This document shows, piece after piece, positions 42,356 to 50,627 of a stretch of 64,000 nucleotides of DNA. The notes below the pieces were generated by a model that saw only the letters and a list, made by a program, of their open reading frames with translations, was not told the DNA's origin and did no database searches. The position numbers were made by a program, and so were the translations under genes. The DNA is from Spongiibacter marinus (lineage in GTDB: Bacteria; Pseudomonadota; Gammaproteobacteria; Pseudomonadales; Spongiibacteraceae): NCBI RefSeq assembly GCF_016906995.1, contig NZ_JAFBBD010000002.1, positions 374,270 through 438,269 on the forward strand, in the 5' to 3' direction. How positions within the stretch are numbered: the stretch's first letter is position 1; the number at the start of each line of letters is the position of its first letter.

Positions 42356-42379
42356 GCTGTCCCCAGATTAGGCGTTGTG

Positions 42380-42403
42380 ACGGGAGCTTTGGCTCCCGTT
42401 TTT
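42380..42403 (+). terminator. Rho-independent terminator of the antiporter operon
   Basis: CGGGAGC (42381-42387) pairs perfectly with GCTCCCG (42392-42398) over a 4-base loop, followed by TTTTT and further T-rich sequence. It lies 25 bases after the last subunit gene. Confidence 0.92.
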
Positions 42404-42440
42404 GTTTGGGTGATCACTGGATAATTGAGGAGTGCCAGCC

Positions 42441-42944
42441 ATGCGTAGCGTGTCATTGTGTCTACTGATCTGTTTTCTGTGCGGCTGTACCTCATATCCT
42501 GCCGGGGCGCCGCCGGTGACTAACTTTGTACTCGATCGCTATCTCGGGCAGTGGCATGAAATTGCTCGGCTGGATCATCGCTTTGAGCGCGGTTTAAGCA
42601 AGGTTACCGCGCAGTACGAACGCCGAGACGACGGCGGGGTACGCGTGATTAACCGAGGCTTTGACGCGGAGGCTGGCGAGTGGAAAGAGGCAGAGGGCCG
42701 CGCCTATTTCGTTGGTGATGCGTCGGTTGCGCATTTGAAAGTGTCATTTTTTGGCCCTTTTTATGCGTCTTATGTCGTGTTTGGCTTGGACGAAAACTAC
42801 CAGCACGCCTTCGTTTCTGGGCCAGACAACGACTATTTGTGGTTGCTGGCGAGGGAGCCTGCGGTTAGCGAGGACGTTTGGCAGTCCTTTTTGCGCAAGG
42901 CTGAGCAAGCGGGTTTTGACACTGGGGCGTTGATACGCCCTTGA
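42441..42944 (+). CDS. blc: Lipocalin-type outer-membrane lipoprotein Blc
   Basis: 167 residues from the ATG at 42441 (GAGGAG eight bases upstream). Lipoprotein signal with lipobox-like LCGC before TSYPAG, then the bacterial lipocalin fold: YLGQWHEIARLDHRFERG (the G-x-W motif), KVSFFGPFYASYVVFGLDENYQHAFVSGP and LWLLAREP. It binds lipids or lysophospholipids in the envelope, especially under stress. Single-gene unit after the terminator. Confidence 0.93.
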   Translation: MRSVSLCLLICFLCGCTSYPAGAPPVTNFVLDRYLGQWHEIARLDHRFERGLSKVTAQYERRDDGGVRVINRGFDAEAGEWKEAEGRAYFVGDASVAHLKVSFFGPFYASYVVFGLDENYQHAFVSGPDNDYLWLLAREPAVSEDVWQSFLRKAEQAGFDTGALIRP

Positions 42945-43008
42945 TCGTGATCTAAGGTCAGCGGATAGTGATTGTGTTAAGCGCATCTATCAACAAGGAG
43001 TGGATGAT

Positions 43009-43359
43009 ATGACGCAAGCTGCGATGCCTTCATCGTCGGCGGAAAATATGGCCAAGGTCGTCTATGTGCTGTATCTGGTGAGCCTGGTATTTGGTATCAC
43101 CGCCATCGTTGCGGTTGTAATTGCTTACATCAATCGAGATGACTGCGCCCCCTGGTTGCGAAGTCACTATCAATTTCAAATACGCACATTTTGGATTGGC
43201 GCGCTTTACGTCACGCTGGGCACGGTATTGTCCTTGGTGCTGGTGGGCTGGCTTATTTTATTTTTTTGTCTAATATGGCTGGTAGTGCGCTGTATCAAAG
43301 GGCTCAAAGCTCTGGACGCACGCGAGCCATACCCGGATCCCCTCGGCTGGCTGTTTTAA
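43009..43359 (+). CDS. DUF4870-like small membrane protein
   Basis: 116 residues from the ATG at 43009, eight bases after AAGGAG. Two or three hydrophobic helices with SHYQFQIRTFWIGALYVTLGTVLSLVLVGWLILFF and a terminal VVRCIKGLKALDAREPYPDPLGWLF, as in DUF4870/TMEM-type small proteins. Function unknown. Confidence 0.72.
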   Translation: MTQAAMPSSSAENMAKVVYVLYLVSLVFGITAIVAVVIAYINRDDCAPWLRSHYQFQIRTFWIGALYVTLGTVLSLVLVGWLILFFCLIWLVVRCIKGLKALDAREPYPDPLGWLF

Positions 43360-43454
43360 CCTCATTTCAATTTCCTCCACAGACACGCTCGCCGCGCGAG
43401 GGTGTTCGCTATGTCGCATAGGTGGAAAGGCTGGACGTAACAAAGAGAGACATC

Positions 43455-43868
43455 ATGGATATCAGGCCAAATATTACTATTTCATCCTTGGACGCGGAGC
43501 GTCTTGAGGCTTTGCTGGACTCGCCGGCGGCGGCCAATGCGCCGGGCTGTGAGGAGTTGGAGGTCGAGCTGGGGCGCGCAGAAATTGTTTCGCCAAGCGA
43601 CATGCCGCCCTCAGTAGTGAGTATGAACTCGACGGTGCGCTTTAAAGAAGTTTCGACTGACCGCGAGTTTTGTATGACCTTAGTATACCCGCGGGATGCT
43701 GATGGTCAGGGTGATAAAATCTCGATTTTGGCGCCGGTAGGAAGCGCTTTGCTGGGGCTTTCTCAGGGCGATACTATCGAGTGGCCAAAGCCCTCTGGTG
43801 GTGTATTGCAGGTGCGAATAGAAGAAGTGATTTATCAGCCCGAGCGGGCGGGCGAGCTTCATCGCTAG
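43455..43868 (+). CDS. rnk: Regulator of nucleoside diphosphate kinase (Rnk)
   Basis: 137 residues from the ATG at 43455. Short N-terminal coiled domain (MDIRPNITISSLDAERLEALLD) and C-terminal GreA/GreB-like domain (VVSMNSTVRFKEV, TLVYPRDAD, ISILAPVGSALLGLSQGDTIEWP), the Rnk layout. It binds RNA polymerase and in Pseudomonas influences nucleotide pools and alginate production. Confidence 0.93.
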   Translation: MDIRPNITISSLDAERLEALLDSPAAANAPGCEELEVELGRAEIVSPSDMPPSVVSMNSTVRFKEVSTDREFCMTLVYPRDADGQGDKISILAPVGSALLGLSQGDTIEWPKPSGGVLQVRIEEVIYQPERAGELHR

Positions 43869-43940
43869 TACGACTGGAATTTATTTCAGCGATGAGGGTC
43901 TGTTAGCTATCACTATGCCGCCCCTAATGAGGACAATACG

Positions 43941-44660
43941 ATGAATCTCTTTTCCCGAAGTAGTGCCGCCATGCTGGGCGTCAGCCTGATAATCGGTCTG
44001 GCCTCGTTGGGGGGGGTGCTTGCCGGTGCCGTTCATGACTTTAAACAGTATGAGCGCAGTGTGCGTGTGAAAGGCTTGTCTGAACGTGAGTATAAAGCTG
44101 ATATTGTCATCTGGCCCATTCAATATACCTTGGCCAGCAATCAGCTCGGCGCGCTCTATGATCAGCTTGAAGCGAATGCGGCAGCGGTTAGCCGCTTTCT
44201 GCTTGAAAATGGCATTACCGCGCAGGAGATCACGCGGGCGGCACCCGTCATTATCGATAAATCGGCACAACAATACGGTGGCGGCGGACGCGCGGAGTTT
44301 CGCTACACCGCGAGCCAGTCGGTAACGGTATATTCCACGAAGGTGGACGCCGTCCGTGAGCTGATGGGCCAGGTTTCGCAGCTAGGTAAGCAGGGGATTG
44401 TGTTAACGGGCGGTGATTACCAGTCGCAGACCGAGTATCTGTTTACGCGCTTGAATGAAGTCAAACCGGTGATGATCGAGGAAGCCACGACGAAAGCCAG
44501 AGAGGTTGCACTAAAGTTTGCTGCAGACTCACAGAGCGTTCTGGGCAAAATCAAACGCGCGAGCCAAGGCCAGTTCTCGATCAGCGACCGCGATCGAAAC
44601 AATCCGCATATAAAGCGTTTGCGGGTTGTGTCGACGGTAGAATACTACCTGTCTGACTAA
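43941..44660 (+). CDS. SIMPL-domain (DUF541) periplasmic protein
   Basis: 239 residues. An N-terminal membrane/signal helix (MLGVSLIIGLASLGGVLAGAV) is followed by the SIMPL domain (VRVKGLSEREYKADIVIWPIQYTL, FLLENGITAQEI, SQSVTVYSTKVD, ARGVALKFAAD-like EVALKFAADSQSVLGKIKRA). SIMPL proteins are linked to oxidative stress or surface folding, but their exact role is unclear. It starts 72 bases after rnk. Confidence 0.88.
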   Translation: MNLFSRSSAAMLGVSLIIGLASLGGVLAGAVHDFKQYERSVRVKGLSEREYKADIVIWPIQYTLASNQLGALYDQLEANAAAVSRFLLENGITAQEITRAAPVIIDKSAQQYGGGGRAEFRYTASQSVTVYSTKVDAVRELMGQVSQLGKQGIVLTGGDYQSQTEYLFTRLNEVKPVMIEEATTKAREVALKFAADSQSVLGKIKRASQGQFSISDRDRNNPHIKRLRVVSTVEYYLSD

Positions 44661-44786
44661 GGTTCACAGCAGGGGGAGGTTGGCGCTAGTGAATCGCTCC
44701 TTCTCCTGATACATTCTACATCGTGAGCCAGCGCTGTCTCCCTGCGCTGCCAAAGGATATGGAACGCACTCTCAAGGACGATAACA

Positions 44787-45659
44787 ATGAACACACCAAT
44801 CAATAAAACCCTCCGCTATTGTCTCGCTATGTCATTCGTTGTGGTGGGCGCGAATGTGACCGCCGGTACGGCAACTATCGAATCAGATGGGGAGCGAAAT
44901 ACTCTGGAGTTTCGCGGTGAAGAGTACCTGCGTATGCAGACAGACCGCGATGGCTACATGTTACACAGAAACGGCACGCTCTATGTTGTCAGTGGTGCCG
45001 AGGGCGAGGAGACCGTTATTGACGCCTCCGCGGCGATGAAAATGTTCGGGGGAATGATGCCCGATGTAGGCCCGAGCGCGACGGGCGTTCACAGTTTGCG
45101 AAATACCGGCCGAAAAGAAACGGTGGCAGGTGTGAAAGGTGAGGTGTGGATCGCCGATTACACTGATGAAGAGGGCCGGCATCAGGTGGAAATGGTGCTA
45201 TCAAAGGATGCCGCCGCCAGGGAAATGCGCGATGCCATGATGGGCTTCATGCGCAGCATGATTAAAGCCAGTGGATCAAATTCTGATCAAGCCGATGAGA
45301 TGTTCGAGCAGTTGCGAAAGCGCGGCTACGGGTATCTTCGTGTTGGCAATGACATGAAAGTTGTCGCGTTGTCGGGCAAGAAAATCGATAAGGGGCGTTT
45401 TGCGTTGCCTGCGGAGCCGATGCAGATGCCTAACTTAGGTAACTTTGGCGCGGCGATTTCAGCAGGTGCTGAAGTGGAAAGTGATGAGCAGAACGCGCAG
45501 GGCAGTGCCGGCTTTAGTTTTGGCAGTATCTTTCAACAAAAGGCTGAACGCCAGCAAGAACGAGCAAAGGATAGAACGGAAGAGGAAGTCGACAAACAAA
45601 CTGATAACGTTGTCGATAAGGCGTTAGATAAGGCTTTTAATAAACTCTTCGGTAACTGA
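44787..45659 (+). CDS. Secreted protein of unknown function, DUF4412-like
   Basis: 290 residues with a signal peptide ending near NVTAGTA. The middle (SDGERNTLEFRGEEYLRMQTDRDGYMLHRNGTLYVVSG) recalls DUF4412-type periplasmic proteins. The last 70 residues are highly charged and end in a heptad-like amphipathic helix (QKAERQQERAKDRTEEEVDKQTDN..KALDKAFNKLF). No enzymatic motif is visible. It has its own 126-base leader, so it may be a single-gene unit. Confidence 0.6.
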   Translation: MNTPINKTLRYCLAMSFVVVGANVTAGTATIESDGERNTLEFRGEEYLRMQTDRDGYMLHRNGTLYVVSGAEGEETVIDASAAMKMFGGMMPDVGPSATGVHSLRNTGRKETVAGVKGEVWIADYTDEEGRHQVEMVLSKDAAAREMRDAMMGFMRSMIKASGSNSDQADEMFEQLRKRGYGYLRVGNDMKVVALSGKKIDKGRFALPAEPMQMPNLGNFGAAISAGAEVESDEQNAQGSAGFSFGSIFQQKAERQQERAKDRTEEEVDKQTDNVVDKALDKAFNKLFGN

Positions 45660-45674
45660 GGCAGTGCGCTGTTT

Positions 45675-45703
45675 GGAGGCTGGCAGGGGCGCTGCCAACC
45701 TCC
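45675..45703. terminator. Stable hairpin between convergent genes
   Basis: GGAGG-C-TGGCAG (45675-45686) pairs with CTGCCA-A-CCTCC (45692-45703) with one mismatch. No T tract follows in either direction. It lies between the secreted-protein gene and the convergent SDR gene and probably ends or protects both transcripts. Confidence 0.5.
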
Positions 45704-45712
45704 GCGCCGTCA

Positions 45713-46555
45713 TCAATGAGCTTGGCGGCGTGATTTCACCGCAAAGGTGAACAGGCGTTGATAGCCCGCCGGGAAGGCGCGCGCTAAGAAGTCAAAAACC
45801 CGGGCGTCCGGGCCGATCAGTACGCGGCGGCGATTTTTCTCCACGCCTTTGATAATCACCTTTGCGGCACTCTCTGGCGTATTGAAGAATAGCTTTTCAA
45901 ACTGATTTACGGCGTCATTGGCGCTGTTGCCGGTGGCCGCGGCCACGCTGGCGTTCACCTTTGAGCGCTTTGCGATGTTGGTTTTAATCCCACCGGGGTG
46001 GACGCAGGTGGCGCTAACGCTGGAATCCATCAGCTCCAGGTCCTGCCGCAGTGACTCGGTAAAGCCCCGCACCGCGTACTTACTGGCGTTATAGCCGCTC
46101 ATTAGTGGTTGTGCGGTTAAGCCAAACACGCTTGATATATTAACGATATGCCCGCTTCCGGACTGCTCCAGCAGGGGGAGAAAGGCCTTGCTGCCGTAGA
46201 CCGTTCCCCAGAAATTAATGTCCATAATCCACTCGTATTCTTCCAGGCTTAAGCCCGCTACGGTGCCCGACAATGCAACGCCCGCATTGTTGATGACGAT
46301 ATTCACTTGACCGTGATCGCGCTGCACCGTGTCGGCCCAGTTGAATACCGCTGCTTTATCGCTGACATCCAGCACTTGCTGAGTGACTTTTAGGTCGCTG
46401 GCGGGAATAAGGCGGACCGTTTCCTCGAGCCCGGTTTCATCGATATCGGCCAGCGCCAAGTGGCATCTCTTTTCCGCCAGTTGCAGGGCGAGGGCCCGGC
46501 CTATTCCCGAGCCAGCACCTGTAAGCGCGACAACCTTGCCGGCTAGGTTTTTCAT
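45713..46555 (-). CDS. Short-chain dehydrogenase/reductase
   Basis: 280 residues from the ATG at 46555; a longer reading into the hydrolase gene is not credible. Classical SDR: GAGSGIGRA nucleotide site, NNAGV, catalytic Ser in NISSVFG and YNASKYAVRG (Tyr/Lys). It overlaps the hydrolase gene by 4 bases and is the last gene of the monooxygenase cassette. It could oxidise the alcohol released by the hydrolase. Confidence 0.88.
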   Translation of the reverse strand: MKNLAGKVVALTGAGSGIGRALALQLAEKRCHLALADIDETGLEETVRLIPASDLKVTQQVLDVSDKAAVFNWADTVQRDHGQVNIVINNAGVALSGTVAGLSLEEYEWIMDINFWGTVYGSKAFLPLLEQSGSGHIVNISSVFGLTAQPLMSGYNASKYAVRGFTESLRQDLELMDSSVSATCVHPGGIKTNIAKRSKVNASVAAATGNSANDAVNQFEKLFFNTPESAAKVIIKGVEKNRRRVLIGPDARVFDFLARAFPAGYQRLFTFAVKSRRQAH

Positions 46556-47499
46556 TGGGCTGACTCCGAGTATTTGGTCAAAAACTGTTGGTAGCGCGCG
46601 GCACTCTCTGCGGGAATTTCCAGCATGGGCATATGGCCGATGCCTTCCCACACGGTGATTTCCAGCGTAGGAATCGCCGCGCGCCAGGTGTCGACACTAC
46701 TTACATGGATAAGTTGGTCTTCACTGCCCCACAGTAATAAAGCAGGCGAGCGCAGATTGGCCAATCGTGGTTCTAGCAAAGCGGTACTGTGAAAGTCGTT
46801 GAAGATTTCAGCGAGATCAGTGCGACGCTGCTGGTAGTCTTCAGCCATTGCATCCAGCACGACGCCGGGCATCCACGGCGGCTTGGCCATCGTCATCGCG
46901 TAGAACTCACGGAACTGATCGCGTTTTTCAACGAGGAAGGGGTTGCGCCCTTCGGCGAGTAATTTTTGCATTGTGCTGGGCTCAGGCGAATTCACTCCCG
47001 CTGGGTCTACGAGCCCGGTCGTTAATACCCGCTCTGGGTAGCTGAGTGAAAAGTCGGCGCTGATGAAACCACCCATGGAGTTGCCGATGATATGCACCTG
47101 GTCGATGTTCAGCGCATCCAACAGGCCTTGGAGGCGCCGGGGTTGCGCGGTGATACTGTAGTCGCCGCCACTGACAAATGCGGTGTCACCGTGACCGGCC
47201 ATATCCGGGATAATAATGTGGTAGTCGTCGACGAAGTGTTTGGCAAAGCGTAGCCAGACATTTTTGTCGGCGCTGTAGCCATGCAGCATCAGCAATGTGG
47301 GCTGCTCTGGGTTGCCGCCTTGATACAAGCTCATCTCCAATTCGCCGATATCGACACGGCGCTCTTTGAAGCCATAGATCGATGCCTCGCCTGCCATGCT
47401 GGCGGTGTACAGGAGGTGCCCTAAAGCGGGGTAGCTGTGATAACTCCACAGTCCACCGGCAATCAGGGTGACAAATGCAATCAGCAGAAACTTTTTCAC
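46552..47499 (-). CDS. Alpha/beta hydrolase with N-terminal membrane anchor
   Basis: 315 residues. A hydrophobic N-terminus (FLLIAFVTLIAGGLWSYH) suggests a membrane anchor or signal. The core has MLHGYSADKNVW (oxyanion), nucleophile elbow GNSMGG, the acid in LLWGSEDQLI and His in EGIGHMPMLE. Located between two SDR genes downstream of a Baeyer-Villiger monooxygenase, it is well placed to hydrolyse the ester or lactone made by that enzyme. Substrate inferred only. Confidence 0.85.
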   Translation of the reverse strand: MKKFLLIAFVTLIAGGLWSYHSYPALGHLLYTASMAGEASIYGFKERRVDIGELEMSLYQGGNPEQPTLLMLHGYSADKNVWLRFAKHFVDDYHIIIPDMAGHGDTAFVSGGDYSITAQPRRLQGLLDALNIDQVHIIGNSMGGFISADFSLSYPERVLTTGLVDPAGVNSPEPSTMQKLLAEGRNPFLVEKRDQFREFYAMTMAKPPWMPGVVLDAMAEDYQQRRTDLAEIFNDFHSTALLEPRLANLRSPALLLWGSEDQLIHVSSVDTWRAAIPTLEITVWEGIGHMPMLEIPAESAARYQQFLTKYSESAQ

Positions 47500-47538
47500 G
47501 AGCGCGTTCCTTTATTGTGTTGGAATTATTATGGCGGG

Positions 47539-48354
47539 TTAAGGTTGTTTGGGGTATTCGCTTAGGTCGATGACCGGGCGCATTTCGCGCCATATGATAC
47601 TGCTTAGCCACTTAAGTGGGACGAAGCGCGCGCCCAACCAGGTTTTGCCCGACCCGTTGCCGTACACCAGGCGTGGCTGGTTGCGGCGAATACAGGTGAT
47701 GAGTTTGGCGGCAATTGCCTCCGGTTTGGTACTGAGGAAGTGGTCGGAGAAAGCGCGGCTGCGATCCTGGCGCGCAATATTTGTGTCGATGCCGCCCGGG
47801 TGCACGAGGTGGACTTGAATGGGGCTGGTATGCAGTTCGGCCATCAGTGCTTCGGTATAGCCGCGCACCGCAAATTTACTGCCGCAGTAGTCACTGTGAT
47901 TCGGTGTGCCCACCAAACCGAAGATGCTGGAAATATTGACAATGGCACCTTCATTATTGGCCTGTAGGTGGGGGAGAAAGGTCTGGCAGCCGTGGATAGC
48001 GCCGAAGTAGTTCACATCCATTACGCGGCGATAGTCACTAAGGTCTGTTGCCCAAGTTGGTTTGGCGCTACCTTCGATGCCGGCGTTATTGATAACAATA
48101 TGTGCCGGCCCCAATTGACGTTTCACCGCGTCGGCAAAATCCGTCATGGCGGCATGGTCGCTGACGTCTACGCTCTGATGAAAGACATCTGCCGGGTTGA
48201 CGTCAAGCTGCGCCACGGTCTCCGTCAGGCCGTCGCTGTCGAGGTCGCACAGCGCGAGTTTGCAACCTTGAGCGGAGAAAGCATGGGCGTAGGCGCGGCC
48301 CATACCCGAGCCGGCCCCCGTGATTACAACAACTTTGTTAATCAGGTTTTTCAT
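47539..48354 (-). CDS. Short-chain dehydrogenase/reductase
   Basis: 271 residues from the ATG at 48354. Classical SDR with GAGSGMGRAYA, NNAGIEG, NISSIFGLVGTPNHSDYCGSKFAVRG (Ser, Tyr, Lys) and the VHPGGIDTNIA segment. Similar in layout to the SDR at the other end of the cassette, so the pair may have arisen by duplication. It probably supplies the ketone to the monooxygenase by oxidising a secondary alcohol. It lies 8 bases after the monooxygenase. Confidence 0.88.
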   Translation of the reverse strand: MKNLINKVVVITGAGSGMGRAYAHAFSAQGCKLALCDLDSDGLTETVAQLDVNPADVFHQSVDVSDHAAMTDFADAVKRQLGPAHIVINNAGIEGSAKPTWATDLSDYRRVMDVNYFGAIHGCQTFLPHLQANNEGAIVNISSIFGLVGTPNHSDYCGSKFAVRGYTEALMAELHTSPIQVHLVHPGGIDTNIARQDRSRAFSDHFLSTKPEAIAAKLITCIRRNQPRLVYGNGSGKTWLGARFVPLKWLSSIIWREMRPVIDLSEYPKQP

Positions 48355-48362
48355 TATTTTGC

Positions 48363-49838
48363 CTAGGAAAGTTGGTGGTCGTTGGGGCGGAAATTCCGTG
48401 TCCAGCGTCGATAGGTGAAACTGAAGCCCGGGAACATGGCGATGACATGGCCACTTTTGCTCTGATACCAGCTGTTGCAGCCGCCGGACTTCCACACGGT
48501 GCGCTCCATTTCGCTGTGGATGTGCTCGGTGTAGCGTTTCTCTGCGTCGCGATTGACCTCAATAGTCTTACTATTGCTGCGTTGAACCGCGCGAATGCTG
48601 TTCATGATGTAGTCCATCTGCGCCTCGATGATCACGATGGCCGAGGTGTGGCCGATGCCGGTATTCGGCCCTGTCACCACAAATAAATTCGGGAAGCCGG
48701 GCATACTGGTGCCCAGGTACGCCCGTGGGAACTCCGCCCATGCCGATTGCAAGGTTTGGCCGCCGCGGCCTTCAACGGAGTATGAGATAACACCGTCAGT
48801 GGCATCGTAGCCGGTGGAGTAGACGATCAAGTCCAGATCCAGGTCTTGGCCCTGCTGCGTGCGAATGCCGCGCTCGGTGATCTCGGCAATGCCGTCTTCG
48901 CTGCTGTGAAGCGTGACGTTATCGCGGCAGTAGGCGGGGTAGAGGGTATCTGACAAGATGATACGTTTGCAGCCGATGGTGTAGTCCGGCGTTACTTTAG
49001 CGCGCAGCTCAGGGTCGGCAATCTGTTTGTTAATGTGCTTGAGGGCGCGGCGTTTGGCGAGAATATTCAGCATGGCTTCGGAGTATTTAAAGCCAATAAC
49101 GCGGCTCTCCAGTGCCCAATAAACGGCTTGGCGAAGTAGCTTGTACGCCCAGCGGCGCCGCAGAATCGCGCGTTGCCAAGGTTTGAATCGATAGTCTGGG
49201 CGTGGAATCACCCAGTGGGGACTGCGTTGAAAGACATGCAATTGCGCAACGTCTTCTGCGATAGCGGGAATCACTTGTGCTGCACTGGCGCCACTGCCAA
49301 TAATCGCCACCTTTTTACCGCGGTAGTCGTAATTGTGATCCCAATTATTAGTGTGGAAGCTGTGCCCCTCGAAGCGCTCGCGACCTTTGAAGGCCGGGAT
49401 AACCGGGGTGCTTAGCGGGCCAGAGGCATTAATGATGAATTGCGCGAGAAAGCGGCGGCCGTCCTCACAACTCACCTGCCACTGTTGCGACGCTTCCTGC
49501 CAGCGAATACTGCTGACATTGCAGCCAGTGCGTGTTTTCTCTCTGAGACGGTGTTTATCGATGACGTGATTGGTATAGCGTTGTAGCTCATCACCGTCGG
49601 CAAACATTTGTGACCAGTCATAGGGCTCTGATGCGATGGAGTAGAGCGCTGATTGCACATCTACCGCGGCGCCGGGGTAGGTATTCTGGCACCAGGTGCC
49701 GCCCATAAAGTCGCGTCGTTCGAGGATGACGTAGTCATCGATACCATTTTTCTTCAGGTTTATTGCCGCGCACTGCCCCCCGAAGCCACTGCCAATAATC
49801 ACAACCTGATGGCGGCTTGCCTGCTGTTGTTCACTCAT
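48363..49838 (-). CDS. Baeyer-Villiger-type flavin monooxygenase
   Basis: 491 residues from the ATG at 49838. Two Rossmann motifs (IIGSGFGGQCAAI for FAD, AIIGSGASAAQ for NADPH) surround the Baeyer-Villiger fingerprint FEGHSFHTNNWDH. GTWCQNTYPGAAVDV is also typical of the class I family. It inserts oxygen next to a ketone to give an ester or lactone. First gene of a four-gene operon with two SDRs and a hydrolase, divergent from a TetR regulator. The arrangement resembles the mycobacterial mymA operon. Confidence 0.9.
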   Translation of the reverse strand: MSEQQQASRHQVVIIGSGFGGQCAAINLKKNGIDDYVILERRDFMGGTWCQNTYPGAAVDVQSALYSIASEPYDWSQMFADGDELQRYTNHVIDKHRLREKTRTGCNVSSIRWQEASQQWQVSCEDGRRFLAQFIINASGPLSTPVIPAFKGRERFEGHSFHTNNWDHNYDYRGKKVAIIGSGASAAQVIPAIAEDVAQLHVFQRSPHWVIPRPDYRFKPWQRAILRRRWAYKLLRQAVYWALESRVIGFKYSEAMLNILAKRRALKHINKQIADPELRAKVTPDYTIGCKRIILSDTLYPAYCRDNVTLHSSEDGIAEITERGIRTQQGQDLDLDLIVYSTGYDATDGVISYSVEGRGGQTLQSAWAEFPRAYLGTSMPGFPNLFVVTGPNTGIGHTSAIVIIEAQMDYIMNSIRAVQRSNSKTIEVNRDAEKRYTEHIHSEMERTVWKSGGCNSWYQSKSGHVIAMFPGFSFTYRRWTRNFRPNDHQLS

Positions 49839-49896
49839 CGTTGTTTTTCCTATCTGTGAGCAGCCCATTCGGCTATATCTGATGACAAGTGTCTTC

Positions 49897-49925
49897 ACTT
49901 TACTTTTGACGACGCGTGATGTCAA
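49897..49925 (-). promoter_or_regulatory. Promoter of the monooxygenase operon
   Basis: On the minus strand a perfect -35 TTGACA (49920-49925) and -10 TAAAGT (49897-49902) are exactly 17 bases apart, about 60 bases before the monooxygenase start. Confidence 0.65.
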
Positions 49926-49926
49926 A
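49905..49926. promoter_or_regulatory. Candidate TetR operator inside the monooxygenase promoter
   Basis: Perfect 6-base arms TTTGAC (49905-49910) and GTCAAA (49921-49926) flank a 10-base spacer whose centre contains ACGCGT. 22 bases overall with 8 of 11 pairs matching. It covers the -35 box and spacer, so a bound repressor would block transcription. Confidence 0.55.
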
Positions 49927-49929
49927 TTG

Positions 49930-49948
49930 CTGTCATGGCAAATGACAG
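49930..49948. promoter_or_regulatory. Second inverted repeat, overlapping the tetR start codon
   Basis: CTGTCAT (49930-49936) and ATGACAG (49942-49948) form a perfect 7-base inverted repeat with a 5-base spacer that includes the tetR ATG at 49935. It shares TGTCA elements with the first site and may serve autoregulation. Confidence 0.45.
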
Positions 49949-50627
49949 TGTGAAAACCGTCGCTGAAAATGCGACCAGTGGCCGGGTATACGGCGGTGTA
50001 AAGGCGGAGGAGAGGCGGGCTGCTCGGCGGCAGCAATTCCTTGAGGCAGGATTAGAAATCTTTGGCACAGAGGGTTTTCGCGCTGCGACGGTGCGCAAAT
50101 TGTGCCGCCAAGCAAAATTAACCGATCGCTACTTTTACGAAAGTTTTGACAATTTACAGACGCTATTAACCGAAGTGTACGAGCTTCATATGGGGCAGAT
50201 ACGCCAGCGCATTTACGACAGTGTGATGGATGCGCCGCCTGGCATGTCGGTAAGGCAGCTTGTTGAGCGAATGCTGGACGCCTACTTCACCGCGCTGGAA
50301 GATCCCCGCGTCGCGCGCGTATGTATGGTGGAGTTAGAGGGAATCAGTCCAGAAGTTGAGCAGTTGTACCACGGTTACATAATGTCTTTTTCAGACTTGA
50401 TTCTGGAGCTGGCACGTTACGTCTACCCTCAGTGGCAGCTCGACGATGAGGAGGCACTGATGCTGGGTATGTCGCTGGTTGGCGCCATGCGGCAGGCGGC
50501 AACCCACTGGCTGCGCAGCGACTATGCCATTGCAAAAGGGACCGTGGTGCGCGCTGCGGTGCGTTTAGTGATGGGGCTTATCGAAAATATTGCTGCCGAG
50601 CAGACTAGCCCACACCGCGATGCATAG
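49935..50627 (+). CDS. TetR-family regulator of the monooxygenase cassette
   Basis: 230 residues. The TetR DNA-binding domain lies at about 27-75 (RRQQFLEAGLEIFGTEGFRAATVRKLCRQAKLTDRYFYESF), with a C-terminal effector domain (MLDAYFTALEDPRVARVCMVEL). No Shine-Dalgarno is seen before the ATG at 49935, so the mRNA may be leaderless or a later start may be used. It is divergent from the monooxygenase operon with two inverted repeats between. Its 3' end overlaps the convergent acyltransferase gene by 23 bases. Confidence 0.88.
   Translation: MANDSVKTVAENATSGRVYGGVKAEERRAARRQQFLEAGLEIFGTEGFRAATVRKLCRQAKLTDRYFYESFDNLQTLLTEVYELHMGQIRQRIYDSVMDAPPGMSVRQLVERMLDAYFTALEDPRVARVCMVELEGISPEVEQLYHGYIMSFSDLILELARYVYPQWQLDDEEALMLGMSLVGAMRQAATHWLRSDYAIAKGTVVRAAVRLVMGLIENIAAEQTSPHRDA

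Noticed and set aside
45713..46651. Longer N-terminal form of the SDR gene starting at 46651
   Set aside because: The extra 32 residues lie inside the hydrolase gene and precede the normal SDR N-terminus; the ATG at 46555 fits the family and the 4-base overlap.
48363..50036. Longer N-terminal form of the monooxygenase starting at 50036
   Set aside because: It would run through the promoter and the tetR gene; MSEQQQ at 49838 is directly before the FAD motif.
50605..50627. Frameshift or truncation at the tetR/acyltransferase junction
   Set aside because: The genes simply overlap convergently by 23 bases; both proteins have complete domains.
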